A stretch of 64,000 nucleotides of DNA from Ruminococcus flavefaciens AE3010 (GCF_000526795.1 NZ_JAGT01000001.1:2562501-2626500), one strand, 5' to 3'; shown: positions 16,056-25,788, counted from the stretch's first letter. Notes: generated by a model from the letters alone, not told the origin. Numbers and translations are program-made.

Positions 16056-18041
16056 TCAGTTTTTCTTAGGATAGCGGATATCGTATTCCTCTTCCTGAAG
16101 CTTCGGGTTTTTCTTTTCCTTGATAAGCTCTGCACGGTTGAACTCCTCGGGAGTTGTGAACGTGGGAACTATCTCGTGGAGAGCCTCAACAGCCACATCG
16201 TTGATGTTTTCCTTGGCTGCGTTGCGTAGCTTTCTCAGCTGCTTGATGAACTTCTCGCTGTCAAGCTCTATCTGCTTGCCGATGAATATGAGCTCGTTGG
16301 AGGTCTTCTGCAGTCCCTCCTCGTCCATAAGGAGCTCTTCGCGGAGCTTCTCACCGGGGCGGAGTCCCGTGAACTTTATCTCCACATCTTTATAGGGTAC
16401 TTTTCCGTACATGCGGATAAGGTTTTCCGCAAGTCTTACGATGTGTACGGGCTTGCCCATATCAAGTACGAATATCTCACCGCCGTTAGCGATAGCGGCA
16501 GCCTCCATAACAAGGCTTACAGCCTCGGGGATAGTCATAAAGTATCTTATAACGTCGGGGTGAGTTACCGTAACAGGCTTTCCTGTCTCTATCTGACGTC
16601 TGAAAAGCGGTATAACAGAGCCGTGTGAGCCGAGAACATTGCCGAAACGTGTGGTCACGAACTCGGTGCAGCCGTCATGCTGCTGTGACAGATACTGTAT
16701 TATCATCTCGCAGCAGCGCTTTGAAGCGCCCATGACGTTGGTGGGATTTACCGCCTTGTCTGTTGATATCATAACGAACTTCTTTACGCCGTGGAACTGT
16801 GCAAGGGTAGCGGTATTGAACGTACCGATGACATTGTTCTTGATAGCCTCCATGGGCGAGTTCTCCATAAGGGGAACATGCTTGTGAGCAGCCGCATGGA
16901 ACACGATATCGGGCTTGTAGCGTGAGAATATGCAGTTCATACGGTAGTAGTCCCTTACGGAGGCGATAAGCACCGTCAGGTTAAGGGAGTCGCCGTACTC
17001 CATGATAAGCTCCTGCTGAACCTCGTAGGCGTTGTTTTCGTAAATATCTACTATGATTATCTGTGCGGGATCGTACTTGGCTATCTGACGGGCAAGCTCC
17101 GAGCCGATGGAACCGCCGCCTCCTGTGACCATGCAGACCTTGCCGCTGATGAAGCTGCGTATCTCTGCGTTGTCGAACTTAACGGGAGCACGTCCCAGAA
17201 GATCCTCCACCTTGATATCGCGCATCTGAGTGAGGAGGGGAGTATTGCCGCCGTCGAAGATAAGGCTTCCGATGAAGGGCACTATCTTGACCTTGACATT
17301 GGTTCCCGAGCATATATCGAGGATACGCTTGCGCTCGTCCTCAAGGCATGAGGGAATGGCGAAGATTATCTGCTCGATGTGCTGCTGATCCACGAATTTG
17401 TGTATCTCATTGGTAGTACCAACAACGGTAACGCCGTTTATCTCGGTACCTATCTTGTTCCTGTCGTCGTCGATGATACATACAGGGTCGTATACTGCGG
17501 ACACCTTGTCGTCCTCATAGGGCGAATTCTTGGCGTTCTCGATCTCTGTGAGTATCATGCGGCAGGTCTGACCGCCGCCCACTATCATAGTGCGCTTGCG
17601 GCTGCCGTCTGTCTTGGACTTGGAGAACGTAACGAAAGTCTCCTTGAACAGCAGTCTGAACAGGCATACCCCGACCATTGTAATGGCTGCCTGTACGGTC
17701 AGGAACAGTGCAGGAACGTCCTTGCGTATGATATAGACTATGATCCCTGCTGTAAGGAAGCCGAAAACGACTCCGTGAATACAGGACAGGTAGTCTCTCT
17801 TGTGGAAGAATCTCCACAGCTTGCTGTAGGCTCCGAAGATGAACAGTGAGCCGCAGCAGGTCAGCGAGCACAGGGCAAAGCTCATAAGCACGTCGGATCG
17901 GCTTATATCCGCTTTAAAGAACGAAAGCACAAAATTGGCAATAAGTGCTGCTGAAATTACGATGAATACATCGGCAAACGCGAGAATTATCCTGCGTATG
18001 CTGAATTTCTCAAGTGTTTTTTTCAATTTTCTTCCCCCCAT
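16056..18041 (-). CDS. membrane nucleoside-diphosphate-sugar 4,6-dehydratase (CapD/PglF-like)
   Basis: Polysaccharide or glycan biosynthesis enzyme of 661 aa that likely converts a UDP-HexNAc. The N-terminal third has four transmembrane segments (within about 15-130) followed by a Rossmann-like domain with GGGQTCRMIL. The catalytic short-chain dehydrogenase domain begins near 295 with TGGGGSIGSELARQI, and has HAAAHKHVPLME and GRFGNVLGSHGSV-type segments near FVTTRFGNVLGS. This is the membrane-bound CapD/WbpM/PglF architecture. The ATG at 18041 has no clear site upstream. GGGGGGAAGAAAA inside the frame precedes a TTG at 18026, which may be the real start. It follows the CpsB-like gene by 28 bases. 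Confidence 0.9.
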   Translation of the reverse strand: MGGRKLKKTLEKFSIRRIILAFADVFIVISAALIANFVLSFFKADISRSDVLMSFALCSLTCCGSLFIFGAYSKLWRFFHKRDYLSCIHGVVFGFLTAGIIVYIIRKDVPALFLTVQAAITMVGVCLFRLLFKETFVTFSKSKTDGSRKRTMIVGGGQTCRMILTEIENAKNSPYEDDKVSAVYDPVCIIDDDRNKIGTEINGVTVVGTTNEIHKFVDQQHIEQIIFAIPSCLEDERKRILDICSGTNVKVKIVPFIGSLIFDGGNTPLLTQMRDIKVEDLLGRAPVKFDNAEIRSFISGKVCMVTGGGGSIGSELARQIAKYDPAQIIIVDIYENNAYEVQQELIMEYGDSLNLTVLIASVRDYYRMNCIFSRYKPDIVFHAAAHKHVPLMENSPMEAIKNNVIGTFNTATLAQFHGVKKFVMISTDKAVNPTNVMGASKRCCEMIIQYLSQQHDGCTEFVTTRFGNVLGSHGSVIPLFRRQIETGKPVTVTHPDVIRYFMTIPEAVSLVMEAAAIANGGEIFVLDMGKPVHIVRLAENLIRMYGKVPYKDVEIKFTGLRPGEKLREELLMDEEGLQKTSNELIFIGKQIELDSEKFIKQLRKLRNAAKENINDVAVEALHEIVPTFTTPEEFNRAELIKEKKNPKLQEEEYDIRYPKKN

Positions 18042-18069
18042 ATCAGCGTAAAAGCTGAGTATGTTTTAT

Positions 18070-18780
18070 TTATCCCTCTCCAATTACTTCGTTTGCTGCA
18101 GGCTTCAGAAACTCATTTGAAGCCTTTAAAATATCGGGATCACATCTCTCCAAAATAATATCCCAATTAGGTCGGCGCGTGTCCGTGTTATGGGCATCGC
18201 TGCCGAAAATGATACTGCGCTTGTCGTCGGTGAGCTGTTTAATGAGCTTTGCCTCTCTCTCCAGCAGGAAAACCTCATTATTGAACTGAAAAACAGCGTC
18301 AGTCTGCAGTATCCTTTCAAAGTTCTCGGGCGTATAATACGCAAGATAGCGATGTATATGAGCGAGAACGATAGTCAGTCCGTATTCGGACCTGATCGCG
18401 TTTATCTCCTCGGACATCCAGTCCTCATAGTCGCGGAAAGGCAGCTCCAGCAGGATAAGATCCGAATCCTCAATGGCGAGCTTGTCGATTCCGTGTATCT
18501 TAGAGATGCCGTGCTCGATGGCGACCTCTGCTCCGAGCACCATATTCGGTAAAGCTATATTCTGCGCAGCAGCAAGGGACTCCATACTCTCATAGGCGTC
18601 CTCACGTCTCAGCAGGTACTCTGTCAGGGACCGTTCCTCGTGGGCATAGAAATGGGGCGTAGCAATAATACGCTCTACGCCCTGCTCTTTCATGATGTTC
18701 AACATCTCCAGAGAGGTCTCTGCGTCCTTAGCACCGTCGTCAAATTCAGGCAGAATATGGCAATGGTAATCTGTAAGCAT
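18070..18780 (-). CDS. CpsB/YwqE-type tyrosine-protein phosphatase (PHP fold)
   Basis: Manganese-dependent PHP-family phosphatase of 236 aa. Metal-binding motifs: DYHCHILPEFDDGAKD at the start, ATPHFYAHEE near 41, ELPFRDYEDW near 130, VLAHIHRY near 152 and the late GSDAHN near 198. In Gram-positive capsule loci this enzyme dephosphorylates the BY-kinase that controls chain length and export. No BY-kinase is encoded next to it, but a Wzz-like protein is at 27464. It is first in the operon with the CapD-like and FliB-like genes. ATG follows GGAAGACAACTGA at moderate spacing. Confidence 0.88.
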   Translation of the reverse strand: MLTDYHCHILPEFDDGAKDAETSLEMLNIMKEQGVERIIATPHFYAHEERSLTEYLLRREDAYESMESLAAAQNIALPNMVLGAEVAIEHGISKIHGIDKLAIEDSDLILLELPFRDYEDWMSEEINAIRSEYGLTIVLAHIHRYLAYYTPENFERILQTDAVFQFNNEVFLLEREAKLIKQLTDDKRSIIFGSDAHNTDTRRPNWDIILERCDPDILKASNEFLKPAANEVIGEG

Positions 18781-18963
18781 ATTCAGTTGTCTTCCTTTTG
18801 TACTGTTTTGAACTACATATCATTTCCCCGTAGTCAAATCCAAAGCAAAACAAATCTATCGGGGCAATGCAGCATATTTTTTTCTCTGCTGCCGTTTTAT
18901 TTTTTTACTGACTGCCGCATAATACTTTTTCCTTAAAAATAGCTTAAAAGCGGCGCCGATATA

Positions 18964-18993
18964 ATTATATAACAGTTTATAGCCGTTTGTCAA
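18964..18993 (-). promoter_or_regulatory. promoter of the phosphatase/CapD/FliB operon
   Basis: Minus-strand TTGACA (18988-18993), 18-base spacer, TATAAT (18964-18969). It gives an untranslated leader of about 180 bases, AT-rich with no convincing regulatory fold. The rest of 18781-19059 holds no gene. Confidence 0.7.
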
Positions 18994-19059
18994 TAGGTAA
19001 CAAAAGTTAATATTAAATAATATGTAAACTTGGCAAGTATTTTACCTAAATTAGTAATA

Positions 19060-19090
19060 AAAAAATACAGCTGCCATTGGCAGCTGTATT
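19060..19090 (-). terminator. GH5 gene terminator
   Basis: Perfect 11-bp hairpin ATACAGCTGCC / GGCAGCTGTAT with a 3-base loop; on the minus strand it is followed by a run of seven T. Confidence 0.92.
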
Positions 19091-19122
19091 CAGAGGTATA
19101 TGAAAAACGTAAAATCTTTTTA

Positions 19123-21423
19123 TTAGCCAACAACTGTGCCTGCGGGAACAGGGAGCTCTGTAACGAGCTTGAGGAGATACATCTGGATAGCAAGTGCGTC
19201 CTGAGTTGTAACACCGTTGTTCTCATAAACGTCAGCAGCTGCTGAAGCCTTTTCATCAAGCTTGTACTTGTTGGGGTTTGCAAGAGACTGCATGATAAGA
19301 ACTACGTCAGACATATCTACCTGACCGTCCTGGTTAGCGTCACCGTTGCCGCCCTTCTTAGGCTCGGGAGCAGTAGTTGTAGCTGTTGTTGTCTCTGATG
19401 TAGTTGTATCAGAGGAAGTGATAGTTGTGGTTGTTGTAGTTGTTGTAGGAACAGAAGTTGTAGTTGATGTAGTTGTTGTAGTTGTTTGAGCTGTGTTGAC
19501 GAAGCTGATTCCCTCAAAGTCAACAAGTTCTGCCTGATACCAGATCTGAGCTTCAGCGGAAGTAAGACCTGCAGGGAATTTGCTCATTGGAAAACTAACA
19601 AAGAGAATACCTTTATCGTCAGTCTTGCCTTCCCACTCTATCTGCTCCCAGCCGTCGCCGTTGTAGCCGATAGCGCCGTTTGTATCGGTGTTGGGTTCGC
19701 CCTTGATTGTGATAACGAGAGTATCATCTGACTTAGCATTTGATAAGTCGATTGTTTTCTTCTTTGTCTTGTCAACAGGAACGTCGATCTTAACATCGGG
19801 AGCATCGAGGATAACGATCTTTTCGATGTTTGTCTTGCCTGGTGTTCTTGCCTGCATATGGTTGATAGTTGAAAGGTCACCTGAGTAAGCCTTTGGAACC
19901 TGCTGATCTACGAGATAGTAAGCGATACCGTTAGCTTCGTCAACTGTGTAAGCAGCCATTTCAGACCAGCCCTTGTAGTCCTTATCGGAAACTGCAAGGA
20001 TAGGCTGATCGCCTGTGTACTTGATAGCAACTTCCTTGCCCTTGAGGTCATCCCAAGAGATCTCCTTACCGGGAGTTGAGTTGCCGTATTCCTTTTCCTT
20101 TGCTACATCGATCTCAGCATTCTCGAGGAATACCTTACCTGTTGAGAGATCCTGGTGGTCGTAAGTAGGCATCTTGCCATCGCTGCCCCAAACGATAGAC
20201 TTATCGTTCATGATCTCCATCATCTTGTTGATGATAGGAAGGTTGTTTTCAAACCATTCGCCTGTCTCACGGTCGATATAGCCGTGTACCTCACCCGGGT
20301 TCTGAGTGGGATCGCTGGCATCCTTTTTCTGTCCGTTATCCCAGAGAACGCAGGGGATACCGTATTTCTTTGTAGTCTCGAAGTACTGAGTTGTCCACTC
20401 AACACGAGCCTGTGTGTTTCCGAAGTCGGAAGTACCCATTTCGCCGATTACTACAGGAATGTCCTTATTGATGAACATATCGCGGAAGTTCTGGAGGTTG
20501 TAAGCCAGATCGTTGCTGAACTCCTTTGTGAAGGTGTCGTGGTAAGCGCCTTCTGCCTCGTTTGTGTTCATTGTGAAGTTGTAAGGAGTATAAGCGTGGA
20601 TAGAAACTGCAAGGAAGTCGTCATTCTCGGGAAGAACGATCTGATTGAGGAAGGTCTTGTCCGAGCTTGCAACATAGCCGGGGAGCATAAGGAGACGGGT
20701 CTTAGCGTAAGGACCGTCCATGCCTCTGATGAGCTTAACGAAGTCAGCCTCCAGCTTGTTGATAACGTCAGCCTCAGCAACAGGCTTTGCATACCACCAT
20801 TCATGGTCTGTGCCCTTAGCACGGGGCTCGTTCATGCACTCAAAAATGAGGTGCTGATCGTAATCCTTGAATTCTGTAGCGATCTGCTCCCAGAGCTTCA
20901 TGAGTCTGGGCTTGATATCGTCATAAGCTGTAGCGAGATCAGGTCTGTTGATCCAGCCCTCTTCATGGTGAACGTTAAGGATAACGTACATGTCGTTCTT
21001 GTAAGCGTAGTCAACTACCTGATGAACTCTTGCGAGCCATGCGGGGTCGATGTTGTCGTTTTCGTCAAGGTGCTGGAACCATGTTGTGGGGATACGGACT
21101 GTATTGAAGCCCTTTGCCTTGAGAGACTTGAAGAGAGTCTCGTTTGCCTTTGCGCAGCCCCAGCAGGTCTCTGTCTCAAGTCCTGCGCTTGCAACGGGGA
21201 TATAGGTTTTGGGATCGTTGGGATCGGGCTCCTGAGCATAAGCGTCGAGGGTGTTGCCGAGGTTCCAACCCACCTTCATGTTTTCTGTGATCTCAAATGC
21301 TGTCATTGTCTTGTCCGCGGCGTCGGAAACGCTGAGCGGAGCGATGCGAAGCGAAGACAGAATGCATGCTGCAGCAGCAGAAATGCTTACGAAACGCTTC
21401 ACATTCATAGAATTCTTGAACAT
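19123..21423 (-). CDS. secreted GH5 endoglucanase with C-terminal binding module and dockerin
   Basis: Cellulase of 766 aa. Order: signal peptide (about 1-36), a GH5 barrel of the endoglucanase type (about 40-410; GWNLGNTLDAY, VHHEEGW, acid/base Glu199 in IFECMNEP, HAYTPYNF, nucleophile Glu328 in VIGEMG), then a beta-rich region (about 428-665) that may be one or two carbohydrate-binding modules (KEISWDDLKGKEVAIKYTGD; GYNGDGWEQIEWEG). A Thr/Ser linker follows, then a type I dockerin (about 700-760; GDANQDGQVDMSDVVLIMQ and GVTTQDALAIQMYLL). The start has AGGGAGGAAAG upstream. The binding-module family was not identified with confidence. It is a single-gene unit with its own promoter and terminator. 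Confidence 0.95.
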   Translation of the reverse strand: MFKNSMNVKRFVSISAAAACILSSLRIAPLSVSDAADKTMTAFEITENMKVGWNLGNTLDAYAQEPDPNDPKTYIPVASAGLETETCWGCAKANETLFKSLKAKGFNTVRIPTTWFQHLDENDNIDPAWLARVHQVVDYAYKNDMYVILNVHHEEGWINRPDLATAYDDIKPRLMKLWEQIATEFKDYDQHLIFECMNEPRAKGTDHEWWYAKPVAEADVINKLEADFVKLIRGMDGPYAKTRLLMLPGYVASSDKTFLNQIVLPENDDFLAVSIHAYTPYNFTMNTNEAEGAYHDTFTKEFSNDLAYNLQNFRDMFINKDIPVVIGEMGTSDFGNTQARVEWTTQYFETTKKYGIPCVLWDNGQKKDASDPTQNPGEVHGYIDRETGEWFENNLPIINKMMEIMNDKSIVWGSDGKMPTYDHQDLSTGKVFLENAEIDVAKEKEYGNSTPGKEISWDDLKGKEVAIKYTGDQPILAVSDKDYKGWSEMAAYTVDEANGIAYYLVDQQVPKAYSGDLSTINHMQARTPGKTNIEKIVILDAPDVKIDVPVDKTKKKTIDLSNAKSDDTLVITIKGEPNTDTNGAIGYNGDGWEQIEWEGKTDDKGILFVSFPMSKFPAGLTSAEAQIWYQAELVDFEGISFVNTAQTTTTTTSTTTSVPTTTTTTTTITSSDTTTSETTTATTTAPEPKKGGNGDANQDGQVDMSDVVLIMQSLANPNKYKLDEKASAAADVYENNGVTTQDALAIQMYLLKLVTELPVPAGTVVG

Positions 21424-21505
21424 AAGTATCTTTCCTCCCTGAAAAAGTATCAGTAGTTTTTTTGTTAAGGTCCAGTGCAGTAAACCCTAACTATCTTATA
21501 ACTAA

Positions 21506-21534
21506 ATTTTAGCATAATTACAAAATATTGTCAA
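21506..21534 (-). promoter_or_regulatory. GH5 gene promoter
   Basis: Minus-strand TTGACA (21529-21534), 17-base spacer, TAAAAT (21506-21511), about 83 bases before the ATG. The DNA from 21535 to 21818 is AT-rich with no gene. Confidence 0.82.
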
Positions 21535-21818
21535 GCCTGTTTGTGCAAAATGCAACAATATTTGCATAGAAATTATGGTGGATTATTTAGTGCAAATGCC
21601 AGTGAGAAGCCCGAAAATACGCTGAATTTGTTGCAATAATATTATTTAGGCAGATATTTTTTAAGGTATTGTTTATACTATTTCAAATTATGACAATAGA
21701 ATTTACATAGAAATAATTTGTTAACAAGTGAGTTTTCATTTTACTATTTTTTGATAAAAATTACCATTAAGGAAAAGCCTCGTATATTGTGCTTGACCAT
21801 ATGCTCGGCATACTTATA

Positions 21819-21926
21819 GTGCTGTAAGCGATGTACGATCAACACTTTTTATAAGAGTGAGCGAGTTTATGAGCGACAACGCGGCAAGGCAGCGCGGGCT
21901 CCGCGCCGAGCGACAACGCGGCAAGG
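21819..21926 (+). repeat. 88-bp dispersed repeat, copy 2, with partial duplication
   Basis: Plus-strand copy 21819-21906 starting GTGCTGTAAGCGATGTACG and ending GCGCGGGCTCCGCGC. A piece of the unit (GAGCGACAACGCGGCAAGG at 21871-21889) is repeated at 21908-21926, so the copy is partly tandem. It lies just beyond the terminator of the YfhO-type gene. Confidence 0.8.
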
Positions 21927-21942
21927 GGGCAGCGTCACGCTG

Positions 21943-21969
21943 CAAAAAGCCCCCGCAAATGCGGGGGCG
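21943..21969 (-). terminator. terminator of the YfhO-type gene
   Basis: Perfect GC-rich hairpin GCCCCCGCA / TGCGGGGGC; on the minus strand it is followed by TTTTTGC. It is 6 bases after the stop codon. Confidence 0.92.
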
Positions 21970-21974
21970 TAAGA

Positions 21975-24900
21975 TCACTTCTTCTTTTTCTTATTGCCGT
22001 TGTTGTTTTTCTTAGGAGCGGTCTTTTCAGCAGCTTCCTTAACGGTCTCTGCTGCTTCTTCAGCTGTTTCCTTGATCTCCTCGGCAGCTTCTTCCGCTTC
22101 TTCGATGATATCCTCAGCGGCTTCCTCTGCCTTTTCCACAGCAGCTTCGGTCTTGTCGGCAGCCTTTTTGAACTCTTCATCGGCATTTGCGATGAATCTT
22201 TCGGCGTCGTTCACGACCTCTTCAGCTGTTTCTTCGGCTTTCTTTATGGGCTCGGCAGTTACCGCACCCTTGGATTTGATTATCTCGACCTTTTTCTTGT
22301 TGGGGTCGCTTGGCTTCTTGTTCTCCTTGGGCTTTTTGGACTCCTTGGTATCCTTGTCGTCCTTGGCTTTCTTGGTGTCCTCGGGTTCTTCCTCGGGCTC
22401 TTCCTCTACCTTTTCGCCCTTGAGTATCTTCTTTGCATTCTTTTTTGCAATGAGCACCTTGTTGTGCTTCTTGTCATATACATAGAAGTATACCAGACAA
22501 GCAAGACCCAGTATAAGTGCTATAAGACCCATATTGAAGCCGGGAGGAGTGTACTTCATGGATACGGTGTGGTGTCCTGACGGAACGCGTATGCCCATGA
22601 GAGCTCCCAGAACGATAACGGGACCCTCTGTGCCCTCATTGTTTCTGAGTATCTTCTGACCCGATTCAAGAGTTTCTTCCGAGATAAGGCTGTCAACGGT
22701 CTTGCCGTCGATCTGTACCTCCCAGCCCGGCTCGTAAGGGATCGATGTCATGAGTATCTGACCGTCCTGAGCGTCAATGTCGCCTACAAGGTAACGGTCG
22801 TTGGTCTTGCTCATGTCAAGGTTCCACGGATTAGCCTTCAGCTTCTGGATATCCTCTGTGAAAGCCTCTTCGTCAAGGTAGTAGAAGTTGAAGCCTGCTT
22901 CCTTTCTTATCATTATATACTCGTCGGTTCCGTCGTACTGACCGTTCTCGCCTGAGGGCGGGATAGTAAGTCTTATTTCTACCTCGTCTCCGGCCTCAAA
23001 GGGACCCATTCTTACGATAGGTGAAGAGTTTGTATTGAAGTATGTGCCGTAGCCGTCATAAGCCTCTGTACCTGACTTCTGACCTCTGTATACGCCGTCC
23101 TCGCCCTTTACGGCTACCCATACGTTGGTAGCTCTTCTCATTTCGGAGCCCAGGTGCATATAGATGTTTCCCTTGTGAGGAACAGTTACGTCAACGTTGA
23201 TAACAGCATCGTCAACACCTGCGTATGCTTCGTAGCAGTCGTGCATAGTGCCGTTGTTGTTGTAATCGTGGAGATATACCTTTGAATCGTCGTAGTGTAT
23301 ATCACAGTCAAAAGGAACATAGTACTGCTTTGGCTCTATTGGTACAGTTGAATAGTCAGCAGTATTGCCCGTCATAGAGCTGAGGAAGTTGTTAAGGCTG
23401 TTGAATGGGTTATCGTTGCCGAGACCCGAAAGGATAAGGATATCGTCGTCAGCCATATAACCGATGCCGAGAGCGTTGGGGTTCTCCCAGATATCGATGG
23501 TCCCTGTTACATTATTGTCCTTTTTATATGTTGTTGTTAAACGCTTGATGTAAGATGAATCAAGCATTTCCGAGCTTGATATTCTTCTGTCGGGATCGTC
23601 AAGAACGTACTTGATGCCGAGTATCGAGTCTGCAAGAGGATTGCAGCCCTCATACTTGGACTCGAAGCTCTGGGTGAAATAACCCATAGTCTCGATAAAT
23701 GTGATAGCTCTTGAGTTCATTACCGAGCTGGAGTGTGAGATACCCTTGAGACCGTATGCAAGGTCGTCGTTTACCATACGGCTGTAGGTCTTTTCGGCGC
23801 GGTAGAAGCCGCCGTCGTATTCTTCAAGCTCCTTTACAACGTCGGGAGCGCTCATGATATCGGTATAAGTGTTCTTGCCCGAGTTGCCGACCTCTTTGTA
23901 GATCTTTCTGAATGAGTCGAAGCAGTTGAAGCCTGTTTCAAAGAATATAAGGAGAGCCATAGCCACTGTTATGGCGTTTCTGCCCTTCTTTGTCCTTGAA
24001 TGGCTGTACATATATACGCCTACAAGGTATATGCCTGCAAGTGTAAGACCGAATGCGATAGTACCAAGCCATATCTGCTGCTTTGCGTCGGAGGAGTCAA
24101 GGTATTCCTTGTACGGCAGTATAGCAACGTACTTGTACCTGTCCTCGTTGTAGTTGAAGCTCTTCATCATAGTGCAGAATATTGCAGTAAGACCGCTTAT
24201 GATACCGCCCGATACGAGAACGCTGGGCAGCGTCAGCTTGTAGCCGTCGAGGTGAGAGAATACCTCCGCAGCCATTGATACAAGAATGAATGAGAGCAGG
24301 AATGAATATCTGTATGGGAGCCAGTTAGGATCCTGTCCGCCGTGCCACATCATATTTATGGGCTTGATGAACATACTGAACAGCAGTACGAATACCATGA
24401 AGCCGTAGCCGATCTTGTTGTTTCTCTTTATCTTCTTGTTTGCGAAGAACAGCGGTATGAGAACGAATGTGAGCACGCCGCAGTATATCTCGGGACGTCC
24501 GTACATACGTGTGCCCTCGTCAACGTTTACCGAGTAATACTGGTTAGGCATGAGACAGGGTACCAGCTCAATGGGGTTGAACATTGCCCTGAGACTGTAA
24601 TCGGGAACAGAGAAATCGAACTTACCGAGAGCAAGTGCATTGTAAACGGGGAGTATCATTATTGCACTGCACAGCACCGTTACAAAAGCAGCAATGCCCA
24701 TTCTTACGAATACAGTGAAGTATTCGCTGAGTCCCTTGAATTTCCGCTGTGTTCCGAAGAATACATAATAAAGGAAGTACAAAGCGATGAAAATGGCTAT
24801 CATAAAGCCGATATAGAAGTTTGCGATGAACATTATCGCTGTGGGGATAATGAAGTTCAGCTTGCGTCCGTCGTCCACCAGATATTCAACGCCGAGGATT

Positions 24901-25505
24901 ATCAGCGGCAGGAATATGGGACCGTCGATCCACATGGGGTCGATGAGCTGGATAACGACATATGCCATCATTGCGTACATCGTTGAGAACATGACAGACT
25001 GAAGAGGCTTGAGGTTCTTTGACTTCTGAGCGTATACACAGAAGGTAAGACCTGCTGCGCCCACCTTTGTCATCTGCATGATCATTACGCTTTCGAGGAT
25101 CATCTTCCTCGGCAGCAGCATTACGATCAGCGTGAAAGGACTTGCGAGATAGTATCCGATGATACCCATGAAGCCGCCGGACAGGTTTCTGCTCCAGCTG
25201 TAGAAAAAGCTTCCGTCGCCCCAGAATGCTTTTCTGAGGTACTCGAAATAGTAGATGTACTGACCGTTGAGGTCAAGTGTGAGCACTGAGCGCTCTCCGA
25301 ATGGGTAGACATCAAAGCAGATGTATGACACGAATGTCAGCAAGAACGGAACGAGAAAAGACAGTATATAGAATACAGGTCTGAACTTGTGTCCGCGCTT
25401 CTCGGCTATGATGTCTGCGGCAGTAACGGCGGGTTTTGTGCTGCCGATCTTGTTGCGGGCAGCGGCTGTGCCTGCCTTTGTGCCCGTAGCTTTTGACTTA
25501 GCCAA
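21975..25505 (-). CDS. large YfhO-type polytopic membrane protein with charged helical tail
   Basis: Membrane protein of 1176 aa of the YfhO family, proteins thought to act in glycosylation of cell-envelope polymers. A Lys/Ala-rich cytoplasmic N-terminus (about 1-45) is followed by roughly a dozen transmembrane helices (about 45-510; family segment LDLNGQYIYYFEYLRKAFW) and a large extracellular domain (about 520-990). One more transmembrane helix near 1000-1020 leads to a tail of about 150 residues. The tail is Lys-rich at first (KKAKDDKDTKESKKPKENKK), then Ala/Glu heptad-like (EEAAEDIIEEAEEAAEEIKE), and ends KKKKK. Start: TTG at 25505, seven bases after AAAGGAGG. The ATG at 25541 would place that perfect site inside the gene and is rejected. 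Confidence 0.87.
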   Translation of the reverse strand: MAKSKATGTKAGTAAARNKIGSTKPAVTAADIIAEKRGHKFRPVFYILSFLVPFLLTFVSYICFDVYPFGERSVLTLDLNGQYIYYFEYLRKAFWGDGSFFYSWSRNLSGGFMGIIGYYLASPFTLIVMLLPRKMILESVMIMQMTKVGAAGLTFCVYAQKSKNLKPLQSVMFSTMYAMMAYVVIQLIDPMWIDGPIFLPLIILGVEYLVDDGRKLNFIIPTAIMFIANFYIGFMIAIFIALYFLYYVFFGTQRKFKGLSEYFTVFVRMGIAAFVTVLCSAIMILPVYNALALGKFDFSVPDYSLRAMFNPIELVPCLMPNQYYSVNVDEGTRMYGRPEIYCGVLTFVLIPLFFANKKIKRNNKIGYGFMVFVLLFSMFIKPINMMWHGGQDPNWLPYRYSFLLSFILVSMAAEVFSHLDGYKLTLPSVLVSGGIISGLTAIFCTMMKSFNYNEDRYKYVAILPYKEYLDSSDAKQQIWLGTIAFGLTLAGIYLVGVYMYSHSRTKKGRNAITVAMALLIFFETGFNCFDSFRKIYKEVGNSGKNTYTDIMSAPDVVKELEEYDGGFYRAEKTYSRMVNDDLAYGLKGISHSSSVMNSRAITFIETMGYFTQSFESKYEGCNPLADSILGIKYVLDDPDRRISSSEMLDSSYIKRLTTTYKKDNNVTGTIDIWENPNALGIGYMADDDILILSGLGNDNPFNSLNNFLSSMTGNTADYSTVPIEPKQYYVPFDCDIHYDDSKVYLHDYNNNGTMHDCYEAYAGVDDAVINVDVTVPHKGNIYMHLGSEMRRATNVWVAVKGEDGVYRGQKSGTEAYDGYGTYFNTNSSPIVRMGPFEAGDEVEIRLTIPPSGENGQYDGTDEYIMIRKEAGFNFYYLDEEAFTEDIQKLKANPWNLDMSKTNDRYLVGDIDAQDGQILMTSIPYEPGWEVQIDGKTVDSLISEETLESGQKILRNNEGTEGPVIVLGALMGIRVPSGHHTVSMKYTPPGFNMGLIALILGLACLVYFYVYDKKHNKVLIAKKNAKKILKGEKVEEEPEEEPEDTKKAKDDKDTKESKKPKENKKPSDPNKKKVEIIKSKGAVTAEPIKKAEETAEEVVNDAERFIANADEEFKKAADKTEAAVEKAEEAAEDIIEEAEEAAEEIKETAEEAAETVKEAAEKTAPKKNNNGNKKKKK

Positions 25506-25567
25506 TTTTGTTCCTCCTTTATTTCGGGTGGCAGAAGCCATAATACCCGATTATAATACTATTTCTT

Positions 25568-25596
25568 ATTATACTACAAAACGCGAGCTTTTGCAA
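25568..25596 (-). promoter_or_regulatory. promoter of the YfhO-type gene
   Basis: Minus-strand TTGCAA (25591-25596), 17-base spacer, TATAAT (25568-25573). It supports the TTG start at 25505. Confidence 0.75.
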
Positions 25597-25759
25597 TAGT
25601 AAAATTATCATAATATACCAAAAAACTATCTGCGCCGCTCACCTTAAAACAGCCCCTGCATATATTAGACGTATGAGCTCCCCGAATCTCTCACCTTTTA
25701 TCCCAAAATACAGCGCAGCAGATTATTCGATTAATTTTGTGAATTATTTATTAAATCCG

Positions 25760-25788
25760 TTGACTACTCTGCGGCAAGGTGCTATAAT
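25760..25788 (+). promoter_or_regulatory. glmM promoter
   Basis: TTGACT (25760-25765), 17-base spacer, TATAAT (25783-25788), 64 bases before the GTG start. Confidence 0.87.
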
